Assembly (NCBI GenBank): GCA_008360955.1
Contig: LUCM01011199.1
Span: forward strand, 64,735-128,734
From: Fasciolopsis buskii
Taxonomy: Eukaryota > Platyhelminthes > Trematoda > Plagiorchiida > Fasciolidae
Reading direction: 5' to 3'
DNA length: 64,000 bases
Numbering within the stretch: the first letter of the stretch is position 1; the number at the start of each line of letters is the position of its first letter. The notes below the pieces were generated by a model that was not told where the DNA came from, ran no database searches, and saw only the letters and a list, made by a program, of their open reading frames with translations. A program made the position numbers and the translations under genes. Positions 1 through 11,300 of this stretch are shown piece after piece.

Positions 1-1337
1 TCCCTTTTCAGTGGGTAGGTAGATGACGTTATATCTTGTCTGTGGGACACCGATAACAGTAATTGTAATCAATAAAACACGAATATGTTTGCAGGCTTGG
101 GCAAGGACTGAGAAAGCGGTTTATTAAATATGCTAGTGCACCAAGTGTTGATCGCGGATTGTGGTCAGCAAACTAATATCTATCTCGGTTTCCATGATTT
201 GACCGTTTTGTTGTTTGCAAAACGCTTGTTAAAAGAGTCCTCAAGAGGCTTAGCTAAATACAAAGCGCGATTCTTAAGGATAATGGGTTGGAGTTCGTCA
301 GACTCACTGGTCTTTCCCATTTGGGGCTTTTTTTAATCAAGCTAATGCTTAGTTGGAATTGTGTCCTGGGTCGGAGACGCTGGCAGCGTTAATTCTACTC
401 GTGGTGGAGAAGAGAGTAAATGGATCTTCATATTATCGAACTCACACCACAAAGCTTTTTCATTGTATTCCAAATTTGGCGGTGACTGTTGTTATCAAAA
501 TTGCTTTCCGTTCAAGATGACTCCATTTGGAGAAGGTAACGCTTGAACACATGTGGGCGTCGATGCGGATTGTCTGAGGTGGTGGATGAGTGTAATTGAA
601 TGAGATAGATCATATGTCGATTGACGATTAGTTGGCAGGGTGTCGCGATAGGCAGACAGTAAGTCACCAGCCATTGATCAAAGAGATTCACTTGTGTTCG
701 TTGGTGTGTGGAATCTTCACATCTGCCATTGGCTGATGTTAATAGGCGCTTCCCCGTGAGTTGAAAGACTGTTCCTCACCGTCGTGCTCCCGAAGTATTT
801 TCAGGGTCTTTCGCCTTCTTGACATTTGACACCCGTACCACACAGCTCGAACAAGTTTGGATATTGTAAGGTTTCCTTTTCTGCGTCAAAGCCTGAAACT
901 TTTTCTTGCCAGTTGTCTTTACCTCTGATGGGACTGCGGAGTTTCTCGATTCATTTCTGAATTTTCCAAAACGGATTTTCGCTCCCACGTAGTCGGTGAA
1001 TTTAATTAGCTGAAATTTAGTTTATATTACTTGTTTGTTACTTAACCTGGGATTATTGGAATCTGATTGGTTCTGTTTTTTCACAATCCCTTTATCTGGC
1101 CTGGCTATTGATGAGCCTGGATTCCTTTTTATCAGGTCATGTAGTTCACTGCTATGCGCTCAAAACCCAGTTCCCTTACTGGAGTTTCCAAAATTTTATG
1201 CTTTCTAATACTGTCCGCTCATCGGATTATTTTTTACTAAGAATGTCTGACCAATGTCAGATTGTTTTGCGCATGCGAGTGACAACAGTAATACGAAACG
1301 TCAAAATCTCACCGCATTTGTCTCCCTACTTTCATGA
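1..1337. other. non-coding stretch, no gene recognised
   Basis: Only short open frames without recognisable motifs. The minus frame at 776-988 (70 codons, Lys/Arg/Ser-rich) and the plus frame at 361-546 have no convincing splice context and no family resemblance. I see no repeat shared with the rest of the window here. Confidence 0.4.
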
Positions 1338-2240
1338 TTGCCGGATATAAGGGGACAATGTTTCAAAGTGCTGGTTTTTCACGTTTTTTCTTCTCTTGAC
1401 CGGGAACCAAATCTCCCTGACATCAGGCACCACTTACCCCCGGTTTCCCAGTTGCATATTTCCTTCCTCTTTTGTTCCCAAAGCTGGTATGTTTTTGTCG
1501 GTTTATCAGTTGCTACTTACCCTGTACTAAAACTTGACCTTTCCAATGAAAAATTTCATCTCTTGGTTGTAAATTTGACTCCTTTCCTTCAGTCACTAAA
1601 TTTGTGTTGTTTATCGGTCTGCTAGCAGTGGCAATTCTGTTCTCGATTCTTTTTTTTCATCTCTTGATTGTTACGGCCATCGGTCGTTATATTATTGCTT
1701 CTGATACCTCGGTAATGGGACGCAATGCCAAAACAATTCGCTGTGGTCAATGGTCTCATTTAATTGACCTCCTCACATGCTTACCTGGCCAATCAGGATA
1801 CCATGTTTATATCCTCCATCCTATCCTCAATTTGTCACGTTTCTCTCAGATATTTTAACTCTGAACCCTATTGGCTCATCGGACCATTGTACTATTACAT
1901 CCTTCATTAAATTCACTAAAACCTTATATCTCTGACGACAAATTCTGGCACTACAATTTGGCCAACTGTAACAATTTTTGTGACTTCTGGGCTTTCCGCT
2001 ATTGGAACGATTGCTATTTCACTTCTGGTTTTTCCTCGTCTGTACGTCACACTATCATTTTTTTAAGGGCTGAACTAATTTACTCACCGATTTTCCAAAA
2101 TCTGCAAGTTAGAATCCCCCTGGATGGTTCAACCACGTATGCTGTTCGCATGGAACGATCAGTACTTCGCAACTCCCCCACCGCTTTATAAAAGTCAGGA
2201 AGAGATGTTCGTTAGCTATACAGAAAAATGAAGGACGCTG
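1338..2240 (+). mobile_element. Jockey/CR1-like non-LTR retrotransposon, endonuclease-domain fragment
   Basis: Decayed piece of the APE-type endonuclease that nicks target DNA in LINE-like elements. Across shifting plus-strand frames the product runs through the domain and ends with the catalytic signature GSSDH at 1873-1887 (active-site Asp-His pair of APE nucleases). It is followed by the linker that precedes the reverse transcriptase: a W-x-Y-x-LAN-like stretch, WNDYCFTSG-like residues near 2005-2035, and NPPWFN-like residues near 2115-2140. Several frameshifts and stops make it non-functional. The reverse transcriptase is missing. The same family is seen at 4.8-6.0 and 18.7-21.05 kb. Clade (Jockey or CR1) is inferred from the linker style. 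Confidence 0.6.
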
Positions 2241-2329
2241 TGCTTTTCATTAACTACTTATAGTCAAACCTTTAGGCTACTCTTTATCTCAATATATATA
2301 CATATAATACATATATATGCCTCGTATTA

Positions 2330-4098
2330 GTGCCACAAACATCTCGTAAGTGCCTCACTCTCTGAATGCACCCACATCTGATCCGCATTGTCTTTAAAAT
2401 CGATATCCCTGATTTGGTCCCTTTTTATCGCCTTTCTTTTTCCTTCATGATGCAATAGAAACACGCATTGAGCTACCGTTGGGTCGTTTCTGTCCAGAAC
2501 TCTAGATCGTACTGGACCACGTACGTCGAATCGGACCATGCGCTAGTTTTCATGCGATTTCTGCGGTGGCCCAACTGCTATGATCGACACGAACCACAAG
2601 CCCGATTGGCCGTCGAACGCCTGTGATTCGGCTGTTCGCAGCAGCTATCAACTGAAACTATCCGAGGAACTAAGAACTCCGACGACGAGCACTGTGGGCA
2701 AACGCTGGGATAAAACTTAGTAGGTGATGCATTTGGCAGCAGATTTCGCTTGCGGTCCTAGATCTAGCGTTCATCAAAGACACTGGGACCTCCCAACGGT
2801 CGCTTGGCCTCAAGTAGCAAAACATCAGCTCCCTAACTCCGAGGAGGTGTATGAGATGCGTGGACAGCTGTAGCGTCAATTGGTGACAATCCTTAAGAAA
2901 GACCGTGAAAATTGGTGGGTCAAGGTAGCCGAAGAGGCAGGAGTAGCTTTCTACAAGGGTGCCCCATCTATTCATTCCTGTTCAATTTCGTCATGGACGA
3001 GATAATGGAGATTGATTTAGGAGGTGAGGTCTCCAGGATGTATGGATCAAACTGGGAAATGGAGTGAAGTCGTGTGATCTAGATTGCGCAGATGACGTCG
3101 TATGGCTGTTCGAATCTGCGGACCATGCACAAGGTGCATTAGACAGACTGTCGAGGTCTGTAGCTCGGTTTGTGATGTGCTTTACACCTTTAAAGTGTAT
3201 AATGCTGTTACAGGACTGGACGACAGTAGTCCCGAACTTGGTAATGAATTGAGGGGAACCAAACATTGCGGACTATTTCACTTGCCTTGGTAGCTGCGTG
3301 TGAAACGATGGTAGCTCGGCAGTAGAGGTAAACACGCGTATATCGAAGGCTCGAGCAGCATACATCGGACTGAGACACTCGTGGCGTTGGCCTTATATTT
3401 AACTGAAGTTGTAATGTCCTGTGTACTGTTCCGCAATGCGCACAGTTCTGGTGTATGGTTGCGAGACATGGAATATGTGTCTCGGAGATGTTCGTCGCTC
3501 GGAGATTTTCTTTCATCGATGTCTACATACTATCGCTGGATTTAGATGGTGTGATGGGGTGAGTAATGCAGAGGTGATGAATTTAGTAGTAGGTGGCAGT
3601 TCTGAGAACACCTTATACCAACGAATAAAGCTTAGTAGACTACGTTGGTTGGGTCGCGTGTTGCGTATGCTAAACACTCGTCTACCATACCGTGCCCTAT
3701 TTTGTGTTCCTTCCAAGGAGTGGAGGAAGTTATGTGGAGGTAAGCAGATGAAGTGGCAATGTGGGATGAGAAAATGCGCAGGGAATTTAAGTAAAGTAGT
3801 TGTCTCACGTCTTCTGATTTGGGGTCCGAAGGACGCGTCAACTAGCTAGCTGGAGACACTGGAGGATATTGCATTGGACCGTGAACAGTGTCGATCGTTA
3901 TGTCATTTCCTATCGAATCAGAATGGTTGGAAAAGTGTGTTTGTACAGTGACTGTGTTCCGTGTGTTGGGTACTGCAGTATTTTTATCGTTTCCCGCCTC
4001 TGCAGTTCCACTCGTTTGGTTATTCACTCTTTTTATAGAAACGTGTAACCCTGGGTAAAAGGCAGCTGTCATTGAAGCTTGTCTTGCTGCTTACCGCT
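2330..4098 (+). mobile_element. RTE/SR2-like non-LTR retrotransposon, 3' half, decayed
   Basis: Plus-strand remnant covering the end of the endonuclease (SDHALV-like near 2535), the linker (HEPQARLAVERL near 2590), part of the reverse transcriptase and the 3' UTR. The catalytic box survives as CADDV at about 3085-3099, where active copies have YADD. Then come a KCxxxLQDW-type thumb motif near 3190-3220, the typical C-terminal LVYGCETW (3440-3465), VSNAEV near 3565 and RLRWLGRVLRM (3635-3670), and a WGPKD end near 3825. The RQGCPLSP region is degenerate. The 3' UTR at 3860-4098 matches the minus-strand copy at 13985-14365. Stops and frame changes show it is dead. It stops where the GAT-rich tract begins. 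Confidence 0.8.
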
Positions 4099-4270
4099 AT
4101 AAGATGATGTTGAGCAGGAGGAGGCTGAGGATGTGGTTGACGAGGATGACGAGGCTGAGGATATGGTTGATGAAGGTGATGAGGATGATGATTGGGAAAA
4201 GGATGAGAATGAGGAGGATGAGGATGAAGGTGATGATGATGATGATGATGGGGATGATTATGATAGTGGT
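4099..4270 (+). repeat. GAT/GAG-rich low-complexity tract at the RTE 3' end
   Basis: Imperfect GAT/GAG/GAA trinucleotide tract. Read in frame it would give an Asp/Glu-rich stretch of about 55 residues ending at a TAG. It abuts the 3' end of the RTE copy exactly where the other 3' end in this window (13985) also carries GATGGTGAT-like bases. RTE elements are known to end in short tandem repeats, so an expanded 3' tail is the simplest reading. An acidic terminal exon is an alternative that I cannot exclude. Confidence 0.55.
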
Positions 4271-4766
4271 GAATGGATTGCTTAGGTTCGAAGAATCTCT
4301 GTCTTTCTTTTCCTTTCGTTCAATCCTTATTTGTTTTGATTCACCGGATCCCTATGTCAATCTCTTTTCGAAAATGTTAGCTTATCATGTTTAGTGCAAG
4401 TCTATTTCTTGGCAGACGTATTTTCACTGCTGCTTTTTTCCCATGTCTGCTCCGTATTTAAATGCTGCATTCACCGGTTTCTCGTTCTGTACATGTTCGG
4501 GTCCGCTGCGAGATCACCCTGATGATCGATGACCTTCTCTCTACAGTCCAGCGTCAAGTGATTCCTTCCACTACTTTAGCTTTTTTCTTCGCGGTTTACT
4601 TTGTCAGTTCTCCTACGTTTAACTTTCTCCCACCTGTGACATTCTCAGACTTATGGCTGTTCTTACCCAAAATCCGCATCGTTTCTCACCATGGACTGGG
4701 ACCATGTATTGCTGCACCTAAACGATCTAAAAGAGGCACTCGTGCTGGCTGGCAGGTAGCTCTGAA

Positions 4767-6010
4767 ATGCACCCTTCCGGCCAAGATGTCCATTCCGACA
4801 TTGCTGGTACCAACATCCGCTCTTTGCTTACGAAAACGCTGGATCTGTCCTTCGCACTTCAATCACCGACCCATGTTCCCACTTGTATCATCTGCATACA
4901 AGAATCGTGGCTAAACCCGGCTGTCGCCGATTCACTCGTGTCGATAGACAGCTTCAGACTCCATCGGCCGGACAGAGTTTCCGATAAAAAAAGACTGGAG
5001 GCAGTGTTGTAACATACGTTAACTCCTGGTCTGGCGAGTCCGAAGTTATTTATACGTACTCGCTAAACGGAATTGACTGTCTCGTGACAGTGTGATCCTA
5101 GGTTTTCTCGTCATAACAACACTAACATGACCACTTTATACATTGTCCCTTTAGCTCGCAACACGATGTCACATCCTTTTTCGCCTCTTTTCTAGTATTT
5201 ATTGTTCCTCTCCTTGAGGATAATCTGCATATTATTGTAGGTGATTTCAATCATGCATCTACCCTACTACTGACTATGTTTGATTTGAATCACTTCTGCG
5301 TTTTTCCCACCAGAGGCGGTTCCATTTTAGATAGAGTTATTACCAACCATCCTGATTTATTTTTCCTGAAACTGCGTGCTTCAGTTTCAAGTAGTGATCA
5401 TTGACTGCTTCTGTTTAGGCCCAAGATATACTCTGGATCAGCTTTCCATTCCTTTAGGCGAACAAATCAAATCCGAGTTCGCCTCCGTAACTTCTGACAC
5501 AACAGCCTTGTTCTTCTTCAGAAATTCCTTTCACATGCATCTACCTGTTTCTCTTTCGAAACCCTGCTCAATGACAATGTCAAACTTTACACGGAGACGG
5601 CCAACGCAGTCTTTGATATCTGCTGATTCTCAGAAACACTATTCTTCCCAAATGGCCGTATTTCCGACCAGAAACTAAAATCTCTAAGATGCAAGGAGCA
5701 CTTCTACAAATCTCGTAATAACTCAAGTGTGCAGTATATTTCCAACCTAATAAAAGCTGAAATCAAGCTCATCAACACTACATTCGCCAGCCAACTCCTG
5801 AGTTGTAACGACAACCGAATCCTATGGCAAGGCATTCGACTGTTGTGTGAGAAGAAAGAGGAACATGCGAAATGTTCTGTGGATGTCGACAGTATCAATC
5901 GTGCTTTCATCCATCCTTCAACTTATACCTCACTCATATTTGGTCGGGGTAATGATATGACAGGTGCAAGTTTTTTTCTGGAGAATAGGTGCTCGACCTT
6001 CTGTGCACCA
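4767..6010 (+). mobile_element. Jockey/CR1-like non-LTR retrotransposon, endonuclease and linker
   Basis: The N-terminal endonuclease motif is clear at 4805-4990: NIRSLL, then IICIQESWLNP (catalytic Glu in QE-S/T-W), then a DSLVSID/FRLHRPDR stretch. VGDFNH (5240-5260) and ILDRVITNHPDL (5325-5360) follow, and the catalytic SSSDH lies at 5387-5401. Downstream is the linker that normally precedes the reverse transcriptase (KSLRCKEHFYKSRN near 5680-5720, then an ISNLIKAEIK segment, LLSCNDNRILWQ and the end of the linker near 5900). The frame changes several times. The element is cut off before the polymerase, at about 6010. Confidence 0.7.
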
Positions 6011-6129
6011 CTAAAATAACCGAAAGGTTGGTCCTGACAGTCTGTCGTCAGCTCTTTTAAGGCATGGTGCTGTAGCTTTGACGGATGCAATCATCCATGT
6101 GTTCTTCCTACCGCTAACTGAATTGTCTT

Positions 6130-6520
6130 TAAATCTATGTGATCAAAACTTATCAGTATGTAAGAAATTTGCTCACAAATTCTTTCAGGTCCCAAGCATT
6201 CTGTGCGCAACGACCTTGCAAAGTGCCGTTCTCATATTTCAACACGATTCGCTTTTTGTTCCATGCGCTTTAGAATCAGTATATATAGGAACTCCAGTGT
6301 CCCATATTTGGCACGCATTTTGACAAGCCGTGATCGTGTTTCAGCTGATTTCCTGAGCAACTTATTTTAGTGTGCTTTGATTATTTCTGAATGAGTTTCT
6401 TGTTATATTTTACAAGGTGATGCGCGTACATTTTTTCCCCGATTTTTTTACCCCCACGCATTTGACTGAAATGCAACATTATTTGTTGTACGCGAAAGTT
6501 CATACAATACAATACAATTG
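6130..6520 (+). repeat. dispersed repeat family alpha, copy 1
   Basis: Non-coding repeat shared with 14657-14990 and 36230-36540, all in plus orientation. Shared landmarks are a CTCATRTTTCAAC block, then TAGAATCARTAT, then GGAACTC, then ACGCATYTTGA(Y)AA, then a GTGCTY block and a TTTTACAA(R)R(Y)R(A)TG block. Copies 1 and 2 also match upstream (ATTTATGTGAT...CTTTCAG). No ORF is conserved between the copies. It ends about 150 bases before exon 1 of gene A. Confidence 0.7.
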
Positions 6521-6672
6521 CACACGGCGTACCACGTGCGGAACTGGCATTAAAGCACGCGGCCCTGCACCATATTCCTCAAGACACTCATCTGTTTTAA
6601 AACATTTGAAACATTTCCCGCGTTTTATTTGTCCTTATCTTTATGTTGCATTGTTGTGTGCTTACTTTTCAG

Positions 6673-6822
6673 TGAGTGGACGGAGGTCGAATTCAGTTAA
6701 ATGTGCCAGTTCTTCGAATTCAAGGTCAGTTGACAATGAAGCGAAGCATAAACGGGACGTCGAATATGATGATGATGACGATGCGCTTTTCGCTGATGCG
6801 GTTGAAGAACTAACACCAAATG
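6673..6822 (+). CDS. gene A, candidate exon 1 (internal, acidic)
   Basis: Internal exon of a plus-strand multi-exon gene. The acceptor is a pyrimidine-rich TTACTTTTCAG and the donor is ATG/GTAATT. The exon begins with two bases of a split codon and ends with one. It encodes about 49 residues: Ser-rich, then a KHKRDVEY basic stretch, then a run of five Asp, then VEELTPN. The start codon and upstream exons are not found; they may lie left of the window or be too short to see. The donor phase matches exon 2. Product family not recognised. Confidence 0.5.
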
Positions 6823-6899
6823 GTAATTTACTCTCTTTATTCATCTCTTACGTTTCTTTGATTTTTGCCTCCTTCCAAACTGACAATTGAGTCGAATGC

Positions 6900-7330
6900 A
6901 GATCAAGCACTAGTGAAACGGACGAGTAGCATCATGGAATACTGTCAGTTAGACTAACAAGAACGGTGTATAGATTACCGACATAAAACAATTAAATCAG
7001 TTGGATTGGTGTGGAAATTGTGGAGTTTTCGTCAAGCTTATTGGCAGACCTTTTTACTCGTATACTGGTATATGATTCACAGTCCAGTTCGTGTTGCGGT
7101 AATCTAGCATTATCGAGTAATTGATGACGTCGTAAACTGGTAGGCGCCAGTTTCCAGCGATAGTTTTACAACCCATACCAATGACAACCTGTTTATGGCA
7201 CCATGGGCGTTCGTTTTCAGTTCTGTTTGGACCACCGTTAGCCTTGCACTAACGTGTTCGGATTTTGGTTGATACCTAACAGCGTCATCTGTTCAGACAA
7301 AAAAGAAAAGCGAATGGTGAAAGATTGACT
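6900..7330. other. intronic sequence, nothing recognised
   Basis: Intron of gene A between exon 1 and the RTE remnant. No ORF, repeat or motif that I can name. Confidence 0.3.
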
Positions 7331-7660
7331 GCGACATAGTAAGTTGGAGAGCCGTACAGAAGAAGAAAGGTTTCAAATGCAAGGCCGCCATTGACTGTGG
7401 CATTGAGTCATATCACCTACTCTTTCTAACCATCGCTTGGGAGTGTGATCTCATGGAATCCAGCTTGGTCTTCCAACTTCACCTACACGGGTCAGTCCAT
7501 TGGTTAAAGTTTTCATACTTTTTCTGATGTCATCGAATGGCCACTTCAAACCATCCTCCAACCACTACCTGCCTTGAGGAACAGCGTACAACCAGTCAGT
7601 CGTTCCATGGGCATGCGCAAAACATGTCCCAAACGCAACCTATTCTGATTCAGTGCCGTT
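7331..7660 (-). mobile_element. RTE/SR2-like C-terminal fragment, antisense to gene A
   Basis: On the minus strand the translation shows the same C-terminal signature as the copy at 2.3-4.1 kb: RLRLGHVLRMPMERL (about 7655-7610), then a GWRM/SGHSMT stretch and a final DSMPQS-like end. Several frameshifts are present. It is an isolated 3' fragment of a retrotransposon inserted in the first large intron of gene A. Upstream reverse-transcriptase motifs were not found between 7660 and 8010. Confidence 0.65.
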
Positions 7661-9320
7661 CACTGTGAATGCATGCAACCAGTACGAGGGAATAAATCCA
7701 TAGTACCTGCAGTACTGTGACATTCAGATATTTCTTTCTCAGCTCCCTCAGTCGCTTTAGTGGTGAATGACAATCGACTTCCTGTCCACTCGTAACCAGT
7801 CGGTTTGTTTATACTCGGCGTAGTTGTATGCTTGTTTAGGTTGGACACGTTTACCGATTTTCTGTCTTTATCCCTTTGGCTTTTTTCACAGCGGCCATTC
7901 GATTTAGTTTCGAATATAATTCGCCACATTTCGTTTACGACGGGGTAACCTTTCTCACGGCAGTTTTTTGTTACTGTTGCACGCTTACAGTTTGTCATAT
8001 AAGCTAATTTAGACGGATACGTTTTACGTCCTCCAAGTGGGACTAATTCATCAATGCTGGCCAGTCGTGGATATTATCCTATCTCAGCACAGTAAACGTC
8101 AATCAGATTACGTTAGATGTATTATTTACCGATCGAATAATTTCCAGGAAAAATGAATTCAACATTTGTTATGTTGCCGAGTTCGGTTGATCTATGCACG
8201 CACTGAAGCACAAGACACAAGTACTAGAGGCGCACGATAACACAGGAGCAGAGCCTGTGGTCTAGTAGGACACGAACACACACAGAGGATTGGAGACAAA
8301 AGTTCGGGCTCAAGACTCAAAACCCGTAGTCGCACAACGAATGGGACAGAACTGCTGCTCCCCTGAATGAACAGTAAGCGGCGCAATATACGGACAGCTA
8401 GCCCAGCCCGCTAGCGGAAGAGAGAAGACGAACACAGAGTACTGCCGCGCGTTTATCGGTGACCCACCAACACAAGTCAGAATTCAAGTGAGCTCTATTG
8501 TCTGTATAGTTTTGTTAGGTGGCCTTGATCGATATGTGGACTAGCCAATCACAGAACGGGTTTTTACGAATCTTTTCGCGGACATAAAGATTTTCAACTG
8601 CGCAATATTTTGAATAACGTCAATTTCGAAATACTGATAAAAGGGCAAGTTGTTTTGGAAAATTAATAGCAGAAATAAAATCTGCAGCACCAAAAACCGT
8701 AGAATGGTTACCGACCATAACAACATTAGGTGCGGTCTCCATGATATTGGCGGTTAGTTATTATTCGTGTTCGATAGTAGTGTAATGCTGGTCCGGAAGA
8801 GTAAATATTTGCTCAGTTTGATCCCCAACTCGAACTTGGCACAGAGCTGTATGCCACCTAAGGGTTCCTTGCGTTGTGGATAATGGAATGACCATCATTT
8901 AGGTAGTTAGTAGTGAATAAGGTGAACTCAGGCCGATTAAATAAGCGACGAGATTATTGAGTGGGTGAATTTTCGCCTGGTAAATGTTCTCTCTAAAGGG
9001 TACCACAATTTCGCTGGTATTCCTGTGATTTCACGAGTGTGACCCGCCAGGGAGCTAAGGTTGCTGCCACCGATCCGTCGAGATATTTCATTTGAAGCCC
9101 TTGAATTGGTCAACTAATCATCGACTCGCCTGGAACAACTCGGCTAGTTTTCAGGTCTTGCTTGTTTGTGCAAAGGTTAGGGACAAATCTTCGAATAAAC
9201 AAGCATGCTTTGTACTGGGCGACGGTGGACAGTCAATGATTTGCGGTATTGGCCCGGAAAAGATGACATTCGATGAACTCTACACACTTCTTTTCTCTTT
9301 TTATTTTAGTCTCCAGTGAC
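7661..9320. other. intronic stretch, no gene recognised
   Basis: Contains a minus frame of 112 codons (7660-7998, Lys/Thr-rich) with no recognisable family or splice context. It also contains a relatively purine-rich stretch at 8190-8470 (many ACACA, GGACA and GAAGA words) that might be an untranslated region of a mobile element. No copy of that stretch was found elsewhere in the window. Confidence 0.3.
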
Positions 9321-9323
9321 AAT

Positions 9324-9352
9324 TTATAAATATATACATATATATATATATT
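9324..9352. repeat. AT-rich dinucleotide microsatellite
   Basis: Imperfect (TA)n with TATATACATA interruptions. Confidence 0.8.
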
Positions 9353-9424
9353 GATGAGTGAAAATATCTGCAGCTCAGGTTGCGTATTTTAGAGGTAAGA
9401 ACGTGTACACTGAGTTATAGTTGT

Positions 9425-9425
9425 G

Positions 9426-9463
<38 letters not shown>

Positions 9464-9492
9464 TTACTACTTTTACTACTACTACTGTCATC
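9425..9492. repeat. (TAC)n trinucleotide microsatellite
   Basis: About 22 units of TAC/ACT with two interruptions (TATTAC, TTTTAC). The threonine-rich open frame across it is an artefact of the repeat. Confidence 0.9.
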
Positions 9493-9499
9493 AGCGATA

Positions 9500-10756
9500 T
9501 CATTGTCGTTCATTCACAACCTAAATTGGGAACTGAGTCTAACCTTATAAATTCGAGTTCCGCTTTAGGTCGTCCCTGGAAAATAGCGATGTCTGCTGAT
9601 CCTACTTTGAAATTTGTAAGGCAGACCTTTCGCTGCCACCGTACAATAAACTACCCCTTTTGTGAAATGTGACACAGAACTGAACCCATTTTTCCTAAGC
9701 CTCCTGTCGAAGTCCATTTTTCAGTGCAAACGCTTTGAACATTTATTACCCTAAACGGATCTACTATTTCAACAGCGTTGTTTTCTATGCGTCCATCTTG
9801 GGTTAATCGTTAAGTCCAAAAGTAGACCAATAAAATGTAGCTGTTCGGTCGTGTTACATCGCTCTTGAACCGTGATTGTTATTTCAAATACGTCCTACAC
9901 TCTCAGACGTCTAGATTAGGATCGTTATGTCTCGGTTTTTATTTAGAAAGTACTGCTTTCTGGCTAAACCTGTTTACAACGGCCAATCAGTTGACATTGT
10001 TTCTTTGAATTCGTGCTTTCTAAGGAGGATCAATCGAATTGCGGCTTACTTGGATGTTTCAATTTGTGACTTCGTTTTCGGAAGTTCATTTCATTCATGT
10101 TAGGGCTAAATAGCACACTAAGCTCCTATGTTATCGTTTACATACTGTACAAGGAGTGTACCTATGGTACCGGTTTCGCCGCAACTGGAACAAGCTTTCT
10201 CACTTTCGAAGTTTGGAAGTTGTTTCAACATATGAGCTAGTTACAAGTAGTGGTGTGGTGGTGGTAAGATGGTGATGGTAACAGTGAGGATGAGGATGAT
10301 CATAATGGTCCAATTGGGATTCGCCATTGGTGAAGTAATGGTGTTTTCCAGTAACCTCTTCCCATGGGCGCAGGTATCCCAAACCCATGGTGTTTATGTA
10401 AATGCGTGTGGATACTCGACGATTAATCTCATTGTAGCTCTAAAACGTAGGTCTCGTACCACTTCCTCAACATTGATGTGGTCTAGTATCGTCACTGTCG
10501 TCAACTCAATTAAATTACTACTGAAACTAAGTCACGTCGTATCACCACCTTCTTGCATTTTTCTCATCACATGTGATTCCTTAGAATTTTGGGTCAAATT
10601 CTTATTTTCGGGTTGCTAATTTGCTGGCTGCACGTTGTCAAACCGACCATTGTTTTCGCTGTTGCAAATTAATGATAATTATGTATATGGCAAGAAATGA
10701 CGCAGTAGCATACATATATTACGAGACTTTCTCTTTTGCGTTGTATTATGCCGCAG
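9500..10756. other. intronic stretch, no gene recognised
   Basis: End of the intron before exon 2 of gene A. There is a short GTGGTGGT/GATGAGGATGA low-complexity patch at 10255-10300. Open frames at 10269-10619 and 10621-10756 lack splice or family support apart from the exon that follows. Confidence 0.3.
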
Positions 10757-10921
10757 ACTTTCCGGAACATGATTCCAGGTGGTTTCCTATCTCAAGCCAC
10801 GCGGCTGAAGAAGAAGCCTCACAAATTTTATCCTGGCTTCGATCGTTGGACTCCAGTCAATTGTTACGGTCTCTTTTGCCCAGCATCTGTTTGGAAAGTT
10901 TGATAACTTTGCACAGTGTTG
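10757..10921 (+). CDS. gene A, candidate exon 2
   Basis: The acceptor is TATGCCGCAG and the donor is G/GTTAGT. It enters with two bases and leaves with one, so it joins exon 1 (restoring a GAC codon) and exon 3 (restoring GTT) without a frameshift. It encodes about 54 residues with an amphipathic leucine-rich helix-like segment (SWLRSLDSSQLL, then SLLPSICLESL). No catalytic motif is visible. The matching phases on both sides support a genuine exon; the family is unknown. Confidence 0.55.
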
Positions 10922-11039
10922 GTTAGTTTTATACGTGGGTTATGCATATCTGTTTTCGGTACATATCATCGTGTTATTTCTTGCTCCCACACTACCGGAA
11001 CGTAGCCTAAATCTTAGAGTTGCTATTTTACGATTTGGT

Positions 11040-11300
11040 CCTTTCAGCCTTGTGAAATTTGACATCGGTGTTCACAGTAGACACCAACTTTTTGGCGCGG
11101 GTTACTGAACTATGCCATTTCAAGAGTGAATTCGGAGAAAATAACGTTAAAATAAGGAAACTGTAAAGTGAATATGAGAAACTGTACGTTTTATTATCCA
11201 GCTTTTACCCTTGGCATATAACCTCTTCGATCGATCACTCGCCGTCTAGTGCTCGTGAATGATCACATGAATGTGTACTTTTAAGCGGTGATGCGCATGT
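11040..11300 (+). repeat. dispersed repeat family gamma-1, copy 1
   Basis: Matches 24790-24965 in the same orientation. Common words are TTCAAGA(G/T)TGAATTC(G/A)GA(G/A)AAA(A/G)TAAC(G/A)TT, then GA(A/G)AAACT, and then GAATGATCACA or CAAATGATCACA. No coding frame is conserved between the copies. Confidence 0.55.

Noticed and set aside
2991..3516. Minus ORFs of 91 and 102 codons
   Set aside because: Antisense to the RTE polymerase; motifs read on the plus strand.
4104..4394. 96-codon Met/Arg-rich ORF
   Set aside because: Shadow frame of the GAT/GAG low-complexity tract.
7660..7998. 112-codon minus ORF next to the RTE fragment
   Set aside because: Does not match any RTE region and has no other support.
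9421..9672. Thr-rich ORF
   Set aside because: Created by the TAC microsatellite.
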